NCBI RefSeq assembly: GCF_001020205.1
Contig: NZ_CP011663.1
Location: 186,001 to 250,000, forward strand
DNA length: 64,000 nt
From: Clostridium sporogenes
GTDB lineage: Bacteria; Bacillota; Clostridia; Clostridiales; Clostridiaceae
Direction: 5' to 3'
In this document: in pieces, positions 1 to 9,054 of the stretch
Numbering within the stretch: position 1 is the first letter of the stretch
Layout of the letters: each line of letters opens with the position of its first letter
Notes under the pieces: model-generated
What the model was told of the DNA's origin: nothing
Databases searched by the model: none
The model's input: only the letters and a program-made list of their open reading frames with translations
Position numbers and translations under genes: made by a program

Positions 1-357
1 ATAAATAAAATAGAAGATACAGATAAGAATCAAAAATTAGCATTAGAACTAAAAGAAAAAAATGAGTTAGAACTAAGTAATTCAAAAAAACAAGGTAAAA
101 CTATAGTAGAGGAATATAAATTAAAAGCTGAAAAAGTATATGAGGATATTCTTAAAGAAGCCCATGAAGAAGCAGATGGAATAATAAAAAAATCAAGATT
201 AGAAGCGGAAAGACAAAAGAAAAATGCAGAAGAGGAAATAAAGGCAGAAGCAGTAGAACTTGCAGTATTAGTTTCTTCTAGAACATTAGAAAAAACTATT
301 GATGATCTTGAACATAGAAGACTTATAAAGGATTTTATAAGTAAGGTAGGTATATAG
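1..357 (+). CDS. atpF: ATP synthase Fo subunit b, C-terminal part (5' end outside window)
   Basis: An open frame runs from the first base to a TAG at 355-357 and encodes 118 residues rich in Glu, Lys, Gln and Ala with almost no aromatic residues. That is the composition of the long helical stalk of subunit b, which forms a dimeric coiled coil joining membrane Fo to F1. The N-terminal membrane anchor lies outside the window. The end of the protein (RRLIKDFISKVGI) is the region expected to contact subunit delta. Only two bases separate the stop from the atpH start, as in Firmicute atp operons. The identity rests mainly on position directly before atpH-A-G-D-C and on the helical composition. Confidence 0.93.
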   Translation: MNKIEDTDKNQKLALELKEKNELELSNSKKQGKTIVEEYKLKAEKVYEDILKEAHEEADGIIKKSRLEAERQKKNAEEEIKAEAVELAVLVSSRTLEKTIDDLEHRRLIKDFISKVGI

Positions 358-359
358 CT

Positions 360-899
360 ATGTATGAATATTTAGATAGAAGATATGCTTTAGCTCTTTA
401 TGAAGTAGCAGAAGAGAACAATAAAGTAGATGAATATTTAAGAGATCTAAAAGAAGTAGTAAATATAATAAAAAATAGTGAAGATATTTGCAAAATACTA
501 AAACATCCAGAAATAAGTACTTCTAGAAAGAAAGATATATTCACTGAAATATTTAAAGGTAAAGTAGATGATGGGCTTTTATCATTTTTATTAGTATTAA
601 TAGAAAAGGATAGAATTTTATATTTAGAAGAAAAGCTAAAAGAAATGGAAAAGATCTATTTAGAGAAAAATAACATGCTTTTAGCTAATGTTAAAACTGT
701 AATCCCATTATTAAAAGAGGAAAAAGAAGAATTAATAAAAAAATTAGGAAATAAATATAATAAAAAAATAATATTACAAGAAGAAATAGATAAAAGCATA
801 ATTGGCGGAGTATATGTAAGAGTTGGAGATGACGTTTTAGACGGTACTCTAAGTACAAGATTAAAAGACATAAAAAAAATGATGCTCAAAAGAGAATAG
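360..899 (+). CDS. atpH: ATP synthase F1 subunit delta
   Basis: This 179-residue protein has the usual length and pattern of the OSCP/delta family: an N-terminal six-helix domain opening with RRYALALYEVAEE, and a C-terminal GGVYVRVGDDVLDGTLSTRL motif typical of the family end. Delta caps the alpha3beta3 hexamer and ties it to the b-subunit stalk, acting as part of the stator on the cytoplasmic side of the membrane. The gene starts two bases after atpF and ends ten bases before atpA, consistent with one polycistronic mRNA. Confidence 0.97.
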   Translation: MYEYLDRRYALALYEVAEENNKVDEYLRDLKEVVNIIKNSEDICKILKHPEISTSRKKDIFTEIFKGKVDDGLLSFLLVLIEKDRILYLEEKLKEMEKIYLEKNNMLLANVKTVIPLLKEEKEELIKKLGNKYNKKIILQEEIDKSIIGGVYVRVGDDVLDGTLSTRLKDIKKMMLKRE

Positions 900-909
900 A
901 GGTGAGATT

Positions 910-2424
910 ATGCATATAAAGCCAGAAGAAATAACATCAATAATAAGACAACAAATAGAAAAATTTAATACTAACGTAGAGACTGTAGATTCAGGAACAA
1001 TAATTCAAATTGGAGATGGAATTTCTAGAGTTTATGGATTACAAGATTGTATGGAAGGGGAACTTATAGAGTTTCCAAATGATGTTTATGGAATGGCTCT
1101 AAACCTAGAACAAGATAATGTGGGTTGCGTTTTACTAGGATCTGAAGAAGGTATAAAAGAAGGAAATATAGTAAAAAGAACTGGAAAAGTAGTTGAAGTA
1201 CCTGTAGGAGAAGCATTAGTAGGAAGAGTAGTGAACTCTCTAGGTATGGCTATAGATGGAAAAGGACCAGTTTTAACTAATGAAACTAGAGCAGTTGAAG
1301 TGCAAGCACCAGGAGTTATAGATAGACAGTCTGTAAAAGAACCATTACAAACAGGAATAAAAGCTATAGACTCCATGATACCTATAGGTAAAGGGCAAAG
1401 AGAGTTAATTATAGGTGATAGACAAACAGGAAAAACAGCTATAGCAATAGATACAATACTTAATCAAAAGGGTAATGATGTAATATGTATATATGTTGCT
1501 ATAGGACAAAAACAATCTACAGTAGCACATATAGTTAATGACTTAACTAAAATGGGAGCCATGGATTATACTATAGTGGTTTCATCTACAGCATCGGATT
1601 CAGCTCCTTTGCAGTATCTAGCACCTTACGCTGGATGTAGCATGGGTGAATACTTTATGCATAAAGGGAAAGATGTTTTAATAGTATATGATGATTTATC
1701 TAAGCATGCAGTAGCTTATAGAACAATGTCTCTATTACTTAGAAGACCACCAGGAAGAGAAGCTTATCCAGGAGATGTGTTTTATTTACACTCAAGATTA
1801 CTAGAAAGGTCTGCTAGGTTGTCAGAAAAACTAGGAGGCGGTTCATTAACAGCTTTACCAATAGTAGAAACTTTGGCAGGAGATGTTACTGCATATATAC
1901 CAACTAATGTTATATCAATAACAGATGGTCAAATATTCTTAGAAGCTGATTTGTTTAATGCAGGACAAAGACCAGCGGTTAACGCAGGAATATCAGTATC
2001 AAGGGTTGGTGGAAATGCTCAAATTAAGGCTATGAAACAAGTAGCTGGTACATTGAGATTAGATTTAGCACAATATAGAGAATTAGCAGCTTTCTCTCAA
2101 TTCGGATCTGATTTAGACAAAGAATCAGTGAAAAGATTGGAAAAAGGTAAAAGATTGGTTGAGATATTAAAGCAAACTCAGTACAGACCTATGTCTGTTG
2201 AGAAAGAGGTAATAATTCTTTATGCTGTAGTTAATAATCATCTTTCAGATATACCTGTAAATAAAATAAAAGTATTTGAAGAAGAATTATTTAAATATAT
2301 GGATACTCATTATAGAGAAATAGAAAAAGAGATATTAGAAAAGAAACAATTAACTGATGAGCTTAAAAGCAAGCTAGATAAAGCTATTAATGATTTTAAA
2401 AATGTATTTTTATCAGAGATTTAA
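910..2424 (+). CDS. atpA: ATP synthase F1 subunit alpha
   Basis: The protein has 504 residues, the normal length for F1 alpha. It shows the N-terminal beta barrel, a Walker A motif GDRQTGKT at about residues 169-176, and the alpha-specific stretch LLLRRPPGREAYPGDVFYLH. Alpha subunits carry non-catalytic nucleotide sites in the F1 hexamer and alternate with the catalytic beta subunits. An AGAGGTGAG ribosome binding site precedes the ATG. The gene sits between atpH and atpG in the standard order. Confidence 0.99.
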   Translation: MHIKPEEITSIIRQQIEKFNTNVETVDSGTIIQIGDGISRVYGLQDCMEGELIEFPNDVYGMALNLEQDNVGCVLLGSEEGIKEGNIVKRTGKVVEVPVGEALVGRVVNSLGMAIDGKGPVLTNETRAVEVQAPGVIDRQSVKEPLQTGIKAIDSMIPIGKGQRELIIGDRQTGKTAIAIDTILNQKGNDVICIYVAIGQKQSTVAHIVNDLTKMGAMDYTIVVSSTASDSAPLQYLAPYAGCSMGEYFMHKGKDVLIVYDDLSKHAVAYRTMSLLLRRPPGREAYPGDVFYLHSRLLERSARLSEKLGGGSLTALPIVETLAGDVTAYIPTNVISITDGQIFLEADLFNAGQRPAVNAGISVSRVGGNAQIKAMKQVAGTLRLDLAQYRELAAFSQFGSDLDKESVKRLEKGKRLVEILKQTQYRPMSVEKEVIILYAVVNNHLSDIPVNKIKVFEEELFKYMDTHYREIEKEILEKKQLTDELKSKLDKAINDFKNVFLSEI

Positions 2425-2445
2425 TATCTCTGAAGGAGGTAAGAT

Positions 2446-3294
2446 ATGGCAGGCGCAGGGCTTATCGGAATAAGAAGAAGAATAAAATCTGTAACCAATA
2501 TAAGAAAAATCACAAAAGCTATGGGGCTTGTAGCTACTTCTAAACTTAGAAAAGCTAGGGTTAATTTAGAAATAAATAAAAAATACTATAATAAATATGA
2601 ATCAGTATTAAAAGATATAATTAACTCTATGGAAGATAAAAATATTTATATAGATGGCAATGATAGTGATAATAAGCTATATGTTATATTTACATCTGAT
2701 TCAGGTCTTTGTGGTAGCTTTAATGTAAACATAATAAATAATGTTATAGATGAAATAAAAAAAGATAGAGAAAAATCTTTAGCTATAGTAATAGGACAAA
2801 AGGGAAGAATGTATTTAAAGAAACTAGGTATAAAAACTTTAGCAGAATACATAGAAATACCTGATGTTCCTACAGCAAAAGAAGCTAGAATTATAGCACA
2901 GAGTATAGTAGAACTTTATAGCACTAAAAAAGTAGGAGAAGTTTTCTTAGTATATTCAGAGTTTTATTCACCTGTTAAACAGCAGGTCTTAATTAATAAA
3001 ATATTACCATTTACTAAAGAAAATAAAAATGATAATAGATATATAGAATTTGATCCTTCAATAGCTCAGGTGATGGATGAAGTTTTAGAAAATTATTTAA
3101 AAGCAGCTGTGTTAAATTGTTTTTATAATTCAAAAGCTAGTGAAAATGGTTCTAGAATGACAGCAATGAATGGTGCAACAGACAATGCTAATGATTTGCT
3201 AGATAATTTAAATGTACAATTTAATAGATTAAGACAAAGTGCTATTACACAAGAAATATCAGAAATAGTTGGTGGTGCAGAAGCTCAAAGGTAG
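2446..3294 (+). CDS. atpG: ATP synthase F1 subunit gamma
   Basis: This 282-residue protein begins with the canonical RRRIKSVTNIRKITKAM segment of gamma and ends with the conserved C-terminal helix (NVQFNRLRQSAITQEISEI). These two helices form the rotating central shaft inside the alpha3beta3 ring. A GAAGGAGGT ribosome binding site precedes the start. The gene ends 13 bases before the atpD start, whose own Shine-Dalgarno sequence overlaps the atpG stop. Confidence 0.98.
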   Translation: MAGAGLIGIRRRIKSVTNIRKITKAMGLVATSKLRKARVNLEINKKYYNKYESVLKDIINSMEDKNIYIDGNDSDNKLYVIFTSDSGLCGSFNVNIINNVIDEIKKDREKSLAIVIGQKGRMYLKKLGIKTLAEYIEIPDVPTAKEARIIAQSIVELYSTKKVGEVFLVYSEFYSPVKQQVLINKILPFTKENKNDNRYIEFDPSIAQVMDEVLENYLKAAVLNCFYNSKASENGSRMTAMNGATDNANDLLDNLNVQFNRLRQSAITQEISEIVGGAEAQR

Positions 3295-3307
3295 GAGGTG
3301 TACTATA

Positions 3308-4696
3308 GTGCCAAATTTAGGGAAAGTTATACAAATAATAGGACCAATTATAGATATAAAATTTGATTCGGAAAATCTTCCAGATTTGTTTAATGCATTG
3401 GAAATAAATGCCGGTGATAAAAAAGTTATAGCTGAAGTTGAACAGCATATAGGAGATGACACAGTTAGAGCTATAGCTATGGAAAGTACTGAAGGACTAA
3501 GAAGGGGTATGGAAGTTTTAGATACAGGAAGTTCAGTTTCAGTACCAGTAGGTAAAGAAGTTTTAGGAAGATTATTTAATGTTTTAGGAAATCCTATAGA
3601 TGAAGAAGGAGAATTTACATCACAACAATCATATCCTATTCATAGATCAGCTCCAAGTTTTGAAGAACAATCTGTAGAACCAGAAATATTTGAAACAGGT
3701 ATAAAAGTAATAGATTTATTAGCACCTTATCAAAAAGGTGGGAAAATAGGTTTATTTGGAGGAGCAGGAGTAGGGAAAACTGTATTAATACAAGAGTTGA
3801 TAAATAATATAGCTAAAGAACATGGTGGACTATCAGTATTTACAGGTGTTGGAGAAAGAACTAGAGAAGGAAACGATCTTTACTATGAAATGAAAGAATC
3901 AGGAGTTTTGGAGAAAACAGCATTAGTATTTGGACAAATGAACGAACCACCAGGAGCTAGAATGAGAGTAGCTCTTACAGGGTTGACAATGTCAGAATAT
4001 TTTAGAGATCAAGGCCAAGATGTATTATTATTTATAGATAATATATTTAGATTTACTCAAGCGGGATCAGAAGTTTCAGCTCTTTTAGGAAGAATTCCAA
4101 GTGCCGTTGGATATCAACCAACTTTGGCTACAGAAATGGGAGCTCTTCAAGAAAGAATAACATCTACTAAAAACGGATCTATAACATCTGTTCAAGCGGT
4201 ATATGTTCCGGCGGATGACTTAACAGATCCAGCGCCAGCAACAACATTTACTCACTTAGATGCAACAACAGTTTTATCAAGATCTATAGCAGAACTTGGG
4301 ATTTATCCAGCGGTAGATCCATTAGAATCTTCGTCTAGAATGTTAGATCCTAGAATAATAGGTGAGGAACATTATGAAGTAGCTATAAAGGTTAAAAATA
4401 TACTTGAAAGATACAGAGAACTTCAAGATATAATAGCTATATTAGGTATAGATGAACTTTCAGAAGAAGATAAGTTAGTGGTTGGTAGAGCAAGAAGAAT
4501 ACAAAGATTTTTATCTCAGCCATTTACAGTAGCAGAACAATTTACAGGAATGCAGGGTAAATATGTGCCTATAAAGGAAACTGTTAAAGGTTTTAAAGAA
4601 ATATTAGAGGGTAAACATGATAATATTCCAGAATCAGCTTTCTTATTCCAAGGAACCATGGAAGAGGTTTTAAAGAAAGCACAGGAAATGGAATAG
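3308..4696 (+). CDS. atpD: ATP synthase F1 subunit beta
   Basis: This catalytic F1 subunit has 462 residues. It carries the P-loop GGAGVGKT at about residues 151-158, the GERTREGNDLY motif with the catalytic Glu, and ALLGRIPSAVGYQPTLA. The open frame extends 13 codons further upstream into atpG, but the ribosome binding site TAGGAGGTG at 3292-3300 points to the GTG at 3308, giving the family-typical start PNLGKVIQIIGPIIDIKF. Beta subunits carry out ATP synthesis or hydrolysis driven by gamma rotation. Confidence 0.99.
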   Translation: MPNLGKVIQIIGPIIDIKFDSENLPDLFNALEINAGDKKVIAEVEQHIGDDTVRAIAMESTEGLRRGMEVLDTGSSVSVPVGKEVLGRLFNVLGNPIDEEGEFTSQQSYPIHRSAPSFEEQSVEPEIFETGIKVIDLLAPYQKGGKIGLFGGAGVGKTVLIQELINNIAKEHGGLSVFTGVGERTREGNDLYYEMKESGVLEKTALVFGQMNEPPGARMRVALTGLTMSEYFRDQGQDVLLFIDNIFRFTQAGSEVSALLGRIPSAVGYQPTLATEMGALQERITSTKNGSITSVQAVYVPADDLTDPAPATTFTHLDATTVLSRSIAELGIYPAVDPLESSSRMLDPRIIGEEHYEVAIKVKNILERYRELQDIIAILGIDELSEEDKLVVGRARRIQRFLSQPFTVAEQFTGMQGKYVPIKETVKGFKEILEGKHDNIPESAFLFQGTMEEVLKKAQEME

Positions 4697-4726
4697 AATT
4701 ATAATAGGTTAATAGAGGAGAATAAT

Positions 4727-5128
4727 ATGAAAGATAATATAGAATTTACTATATTTACTCCTGAAAAAAACATTAAAATTGGAGAGATAAAAGAAGTAAT
4801 AACTGAAGGATTAGATGGAGAATTAGCGATACTTCCTAATCATGTCAATATGATTACTTATTTAAAGCCAACTATTACGAAATATATAGATTTAAGCGGC
4901 AATAAAAAAAATATATTTACATCTAGTGGAGTATTAAACGTAGAAAATAACAAGATTTATATTATATGTGATGCTAGTGAAAAACCAGAAGATATAGATA
5001 TAAAAAGAGCAGAAAAGGCTAAAAAAAGAGCAGAGGAAAGATTACTAAATAAAAAAGAAATAGATGTAAAAAGAGCAGAATTAGCATTGTTTAGATCTAT
5101 TGCTAGAATTAAAACTAAAGAACTTTAG
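4727..5128 (+). CDS. atpC: ATP synthase F1 subunit epsilon
   Basis: The protein has 133 residues: an N-terminal beta sandwich (FTIFTPEKNI, ELAILPNHVNMITYLKP) and a C-terminal two-helix hairpin rich in Lys, Glu and Arg. Epsilon binds gamma at the base of the stalk; its C-terminal helices can inhibit ATP hydrolysis in many bacteria. It is the last gene of the atp operon and is followed 15 bases later by a strong intrinsic terminator. Confidence 0.97.
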   Translation: MKDNIEFTIFTPEKNIKIGEIKEVITEGLDGELAILPNHVNMITYLKPTITKYIDLSGNKKNIFTSSGVLNVENNKIYIICDASEKPEDIDIKRAEKAKKRAEERLLNKKEIDVKRAELALFRSIARIKTKEL

Positions 5129-5142
5129 AAAAATCTTTATAG

Positions 5143-5200
5143 TTTACAAGGTATACATAACTTTAATATTAAAGTTATGTATACCTTGTAAGCTTTTTTT
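5143..5200 (+). terminator. Intrinsic terminator of the atp operon
   Basis: A perfect inverted repeat of about 21 bp per arm (TTACAAGGTATACATAAC... and its complement) with a short AATATT loop is followed by GC and seven T residues. It lies just after the atpC stop. Confidence 0.95.
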
Positions 5201-5318
5201 GCAAGTATTTTAAAAATAATTCACATTTTTTATTAAGAACTATATATTAATAATATATTGGGATTGAATATAATTAGAAATTTATGTAAATAATCTAAAG
5301 AAGAAGGGGGAGAGATAA

Positions 5319-6026
5319 GTGAGTAAAAAAACAAAATTTGGCATATCAATTATTGTATTATTTTCTATAATAGCAGTTTTATTTATACCCAAGAATTACT
5401 CTAAAGCAAAAGATAAAGATGAGTTATTTTTTGAAATAGTAGATAAAACAGATAGTAATATAGTTGAAGTAGGAAGTAATGTAACTTTTTCTACAAAATC
5501 ACAAAATGAACAAATTGCTAAAGAAATATGTTCATATTTAGGATTAGATAAAGATTTCAATAAAAAATCCCTTAATAAAAATGGTAATTATAATATATAT
5601 TTTTATAATAAAGAAATGTCAGGAAATATAAATATAAAAGAATATAATGATGAAAATATAGTTATGGTAGATTTTAAAAGTTCTACATTAAATAGAAGCT
5701 TTATAAATTTTAAAAATAATTTAAAGTTATATTTAAATTTAAAAAATAAGAAAAATTATATTTTTCAATATTTAAAAGCAGAAAATAATAGTAAAAATTC
5801 AAAAAAATTAAATGATGATGTAAATTTAATTTTAAATAGAAATGGTGCTAAGAATATAGAAACAATAAAAATAGATAATGGATATAGCACTACAGCTTAT
5901 ACAAAAAGATACACTCCAATAAAGGTCTGTGGTAAAAAAATAGATTTTAATTATGCTGTATGTAAATATAATTCAGAAAAAACCTACTTAATATTAGGAA
6001 CACCACAGATAAACTTAACATATTAG
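5319..6026 (+). CDS. YwmB-like exported or anchored protein (DUF1779)
   Basis: This is a 235-residue protein with a GTG start preceded by GAAGGGGGAGAG. It has a single N-terminal hydrophobic segment at about residues 8-24, followed by a Lys/Asn-rich soluble domain, so it should be exported or membrane-anchored. I assign it to the YwmB family (DUF1779) mainly from position: in Bacillus subtilis ywmB lies between the atp genes and murAA-spoIID, and here it sits between atpC and murA. Sequence similarity to YwmB cannot be verified by eye. Its function is unknown. It ends 23 bases before murA and is probably co-transcribed with it. Confidence 0.6.
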   Translation: MSKKTKFGISIIVLFSIIAVLFIPKNYSKAKDKDELFFEIVDKTDSNIVEVGSNVTFSTKSQNEQIAKEICSYLGLDKDFNKKSLNKNGNYNIYFYNKEMSGNINIKEYNDENIVMVDFKSSTLNRSFINFKNNLKLYLNLKNKKNYIFQYLKAENNSKNSKKLNDDVNLILNRNGAKNIETIKIDNGYSTTAYTKRYTPIKVCGKKIDFNYAVCKYNSEKTYLILGTPQINLTY

Positions 6027-6049
6027 TAATATCGAAATGGAGGATAATA

Positions 6050-7306
6050 ATGGATAAGATAGTGATTAATGGTGGAAATAAATTAAAAGGTGATGTAAAC
6101 ATAAGTACAGCTAAAAATTCAGTATTACCAATTATTGCAGGTAGTATATTGAGTGGAGATAAATGTGTTATAGATAACGCCCCAATGCTAGAGGATGTGT
6201 TTGTTATTGGAGAAATTTTAAAAAGTATTTCAGCTAAGGTGAATATAGATGAGGCTAACAATAGAATTATAATAGATTCTAAACCAGTGGATAATTTAGA
6301 ACCTGATAGTGATTTAGTTAAGAAAATGAGGGCATCATTTTTATTAATGGGTCCTATGATGTCTAGATTTGGAAGGTTTAAAATATCATTACCGGGAGGA
6401 TGTAATATAGGTACAAGACCTATAGATTTACATTTAAAAGGATTCACTGCCCTTGGAGCAAAAGTTAATATAGGACATGGTTATGTAGAAGCAGTGGCAG
6501 ATAAATTGATAGGAAATAAAATTTATTTAGATTTTCCTTCTGTAGGGGCTACAGAAAATATAATGATGGCATCAGTTATGGCAGAAGGAGAAACTATTAT
6601 AGAGAATGCAGCAGAGGAACCAGAAATACAGGATTTAGGAAGATTTTTAAACAGTATAGGAGCAAAGGTTATAGGGGCAGGAACAGATACAGTAAGAATA
6701 ATGGGTGTTAATCAATTAAAGGGAGCAACACATAGACCTATATATGATAGAATAGAAGCAGGAACTTTTATGATAGCTGCTGCTATAACTAAGAGTAAAA
6801 TACAAATAAATGGTGTTATAGAAGAACATTTAAAACCCATAATTGCAAAGTTAACAGAAATGGGTGTCGATATAAAAATTAAGGGAGAAACTGCTATAGT
6901 AGATGGAAGAAAAGTATTAAATCCAGTAGATATAAAAACTATGCCCTATCCAGGGTTTCCAACAGATATGCAAGCACAAATGATGGCTTTATTATCTACT
7001 ATAAAAGGAACCAGTATTATTACAGAAACTATATTTGAAAATAGGTTTATGCATGTATCTGAAATGAAAAGAATGGGTGCAGATGTAAAAATAGATGGAA
7101 GAAGTGCCGTAATAGAAGGTGTAAGTAAATTAACAGGAACAGAAGTTAAGGCCACAGATTTAAGGGCAGGAGCAGCTCTTATATTATGCGCTCTAATAGC
7201 TGAAGGTAAAACGGAAATAACTGATATTTATCATATAGATAGAGGATACGTAAAGATAGAGGAAAAGTTAAATAAATTAGGAGCAGATATTATACGAGTA
7301 AATTAA
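6050..7306 (+). CDS. murA: UDP-N-acetylglucosamine 1-carboxyvinyltransferase
   Basis: This 418-residue enzyme catalyses the first committed step of peptidoglycan synthesis, transferring enolpyruvate from PEP to UDP-GlcNAc in the cytoplasm. It shows the N-terminal GGNKLKGDVNISTAKNSVLP motif (Lys and Asn contact substrate) and the active-site loop PGGCNIGTRP with the catalytic Cys at about residue 118. That Cys is the fosfomycin target; enzymes with Asp there are resistant, so this copy should be sensitive. The RBS is GGAGGAT. It is followed by a terminator, so spoIID is transcribed separately. Confidence 0.98.
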   Translation: MDKIVINGGNKLKGDVNISTAKNSVLPIIAGSILSGDKCVIDNAPMLEDVFVIGEILKSISAKVNIDEANNRIIIDSKPVDNLEPDSDLVKKMRASFLLMGPMMSRFGRFKISLPGGCNIGTRPIDLHLKGFTALGAKVNIGHGYVEAVADKLIGNKIYLDFPSVGATENIMMASVMAEGETIIENAAEEPEIQDLGRFLNSIGAKVIGAGTDTVRIMGVNQLKGATHRPIYDRIEAGTFMIAAAITKSKIQINGVIEEHLKPIIAKLTEMGVDIKIKGETAIVDGRKVLNPVDIKTMPYPGFPTDMQAQMMALLSTIKGTSIITETIFENRFMHVSEMKRMGADVKIDGRSAVIEGVSKLTGTEVKATDLRAGAALILCALIAEGKTEITDIYHIDRGYVKIEEKLNKLGADIIRVN

Positions 7307-7331
7307 AATTTAATAATTGGATATGATAAAG

Positions 7332-7365
7332 AACTCATAGTAATTATTTGCTATGAGTTTTTTTA
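7332..7365 (+). terminator. Intrinsic terminator after murA
   Basis: AACTCATAG and CTATGAGTT form a 9-bp stem around a ten-base loop, followed by a run of T residues. Confidence 0.9.
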
Positions 7366-7578
7366 TTATATTTATATATAAACTTTTGAATTTATATAAT
7401 AAGTTTATTTTAAAAATTTACTTAGAATTAATACTATAATAATTTGTGTATACATATAGGAAATAATATTTAAGCTTATAACAAAATTATAATTAAGTTT
7501 TAGCTTATATTTTAGCATAATAAACCTCTATGAAAAATATAATTGTATAGAAAACTTTATTATGAAAAGAGGGAAAAC

Positions 7579-8655
7579 ATGAGAAGATTAAATAGGTATA
7601 CTAATATTAATAAGTTAGTTATAACAATAATAAGTACTGTTTGTATTATGTTAATTTTAAGCTTTGTTTTATCTTTTAGTGGAAACAAAGAACAAAAGGT
7701 TAAGAATCCTATAAATAAGATCGGGCTAGAAAAGAAAAAACAAGAAGAAAAGCTAGATATAAATAAAAAATATAAAGTGAAATCAGAGCCACAGGTTAGA
7801 GTTTATTTTGTTAATGAAAAGGTTGTAAGATCAATACCTTTAGAAGAATATGTAAAGGGCGTTGTTTCAGCGGAAATGCCAGCAGAGTTTCATATAGAAG
7901 CACTAAAAGCTCAAGCAGTAGCGGCCAGAACCTATGCCTTAGCTCATATGAAAGGTTTTGGTGAAAACCAATATAATAAAAGAATAAATGCAGATGTATG
8001 TGATAGTGTTCAGTCTCAAGTTTTTATGCCTAAGGATAAAAGAATAAAATCTTGGCCAAAAGGAAAGAGAAATGAATATTGGAATAAAATAGAAGAGAGT
8101 GTTAATAGCACTAAGGGAAATGTACTTGTATATAACAATGAAATAGTTATGGCTCCATATTATTTTGCTACTAGTAATGGAAAAACAGAAGATAGTGAAA
8201 ATGTGTTCAATAGTGAGGTTCCTTATTTAAAAAGTGTAAAAAGTCCAGGGGAAGAGAGGGCTCCTAAATTTAAGAGTAGTAAAAAAATTCCTTATGATCA
8301 ATTTATGAAAATAATAAAAACTAAGTATCCTAAGTGTACTATAAACCAAAAAAATATAAATAAGAAAATATTAATAAAGGATAAAACAGAAAGTGGGAGT
8401 ATTAAGAAAATTAAAATAGACAATATAGAAATTAAAGGCACAGAATTTAGAAAAATTTTAGGGTTAAATTCATCTAAATTTTCCTTAGAATTTAAAGATA
8501 ACTATCTTATAGTAAATTGTAATGGTTATGGCCATAATGTTGGAATGAGCCAATGGGGAGCAAATAGTATGGGTAAATCAGGAGAAAAATATGATTATAT
8601 ACTTAAACATTATTATAAAGGAGTAAATATAGAAATTCTTAAATATAAAAATTAG
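7579..8655 (+). CDS. spoIID: Stage II sporulation protein D, peptidoglycan lytic transglycosylase
   Basis: SpoIID cleaves glycan strands after SpoIIP amidase action to drive mother-cell engulfment of the forespore. The protein has one N-terminal membrane segment (about residues 12-32), then the SpoIID domain with LEEYVKGVVSAEMPAEF (the Glu of AEMP is the catalytic residue in studied homologues), AQAVAARTYAL, the CDSVQSQVF region and the C-terminal GHNVGMSQWGAN. The frame is open from a TTG at 7543, but AAAGAGGGAAAAC supports the ATG at 7579, giving 358 residues. It forms a sporulation group with spoIIQ and spoIIID. Confidence 0.95.
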   Translation: MRRLNRYTNINKLVITIISTVCIMLILSFVLSFSGNKEQKVKNPINKIGLEKKKQEEKLDINKKYKVKSEPQVRVYFVNEKVVRSIPLEEYVKGVVSAEMPAEFHIEALKAQAVAARTYALAHMKGFGENQYNKRINADVCDSVQSQVFMPKDKRIKSWPKGKRNEYWNKIEESVNSTKGNVLVYNNEIVMAPYYFATSNGKTEDSENVFNSEVPYLKSVKSPGEERAPKFKSSKKIPYDQFMKIIKTKYPKCTINQKNINKKILIKDKTESGSIKKIKIDNIEIKGTEFRKILGLNSSKFSLEFKDNYLIVNCNGYGHNVGMSQWGANSMGKSGEKYDYILKHYYKGVNIEILKYKN

Positions 8656-8755
8656 TGTTAATAAATTTATGGATTGGCATTTATAGTTATAAGTTCTTTA
8701 TATAACATAGAATTATAAAATTTAATTATAAATATATAAAAGTGTATGTATAAGA

Positions 8756-8865
8756 ATAGATTTAATTTTAATATAGCAAAAATAAAAAATACACAATATA
8801 AGCTTATTAATAAGTTTTATGCGAAGTGTATTTTATTATCTTTGTGGTATTAAAATTAAATCTAT
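8756..8865. repeat. Family A palindromic element, short copy A1
   Basis: A 110-bp element is bounded by perfect 16-bp inverted repeats, ATAGATTTAATTTTAA at 8756-8771 and its complement at 8850-8865. Inside, a second inverted pair (AATAAAAAATACAC against GTGTATTTTATTA) makes almost the whole element fold into one hairpin. The same ends occur at 24011, 36566 and, less exactly, 55596. It lies in the 399-bp spoIID-spoIIQ gap; I see no gene in the rest of that gap. Confidence 0.8.
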
Positions 8866-9054
8866 TTTATTTTGATACATCTATTTTATTTTTAAATTAT
8901 TTAAATTACAAATTAAGAATTTACAAGTATCAACAATTAGATATGAAATATAACAAAAGTAATGTTGAATTTTAGGGGAAAAAAGGGAAAATTTCTTAAT
9001 AAAATATGTATTTTTTGCTATCTACTGGACAAACTAAAAAAAGGAGGTGTTGAT

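Noticed and set aside
5947..6447. A 166-codon minus-strand ORF opposite the start of murA
   Set aside because: It is a reading-frame shadow of murA; the same explanation covers the antisense ORFs at 10487-10855, 29816-30331, 34012-34443 and 36825-37130.
7441..7545. Sigma-E-type promoter upstream of spoIID
   Set aside because: Candidate -35/-10 pairs can be drawn in the AT-rich sequence, but none matched the consensus well enough to choose one.
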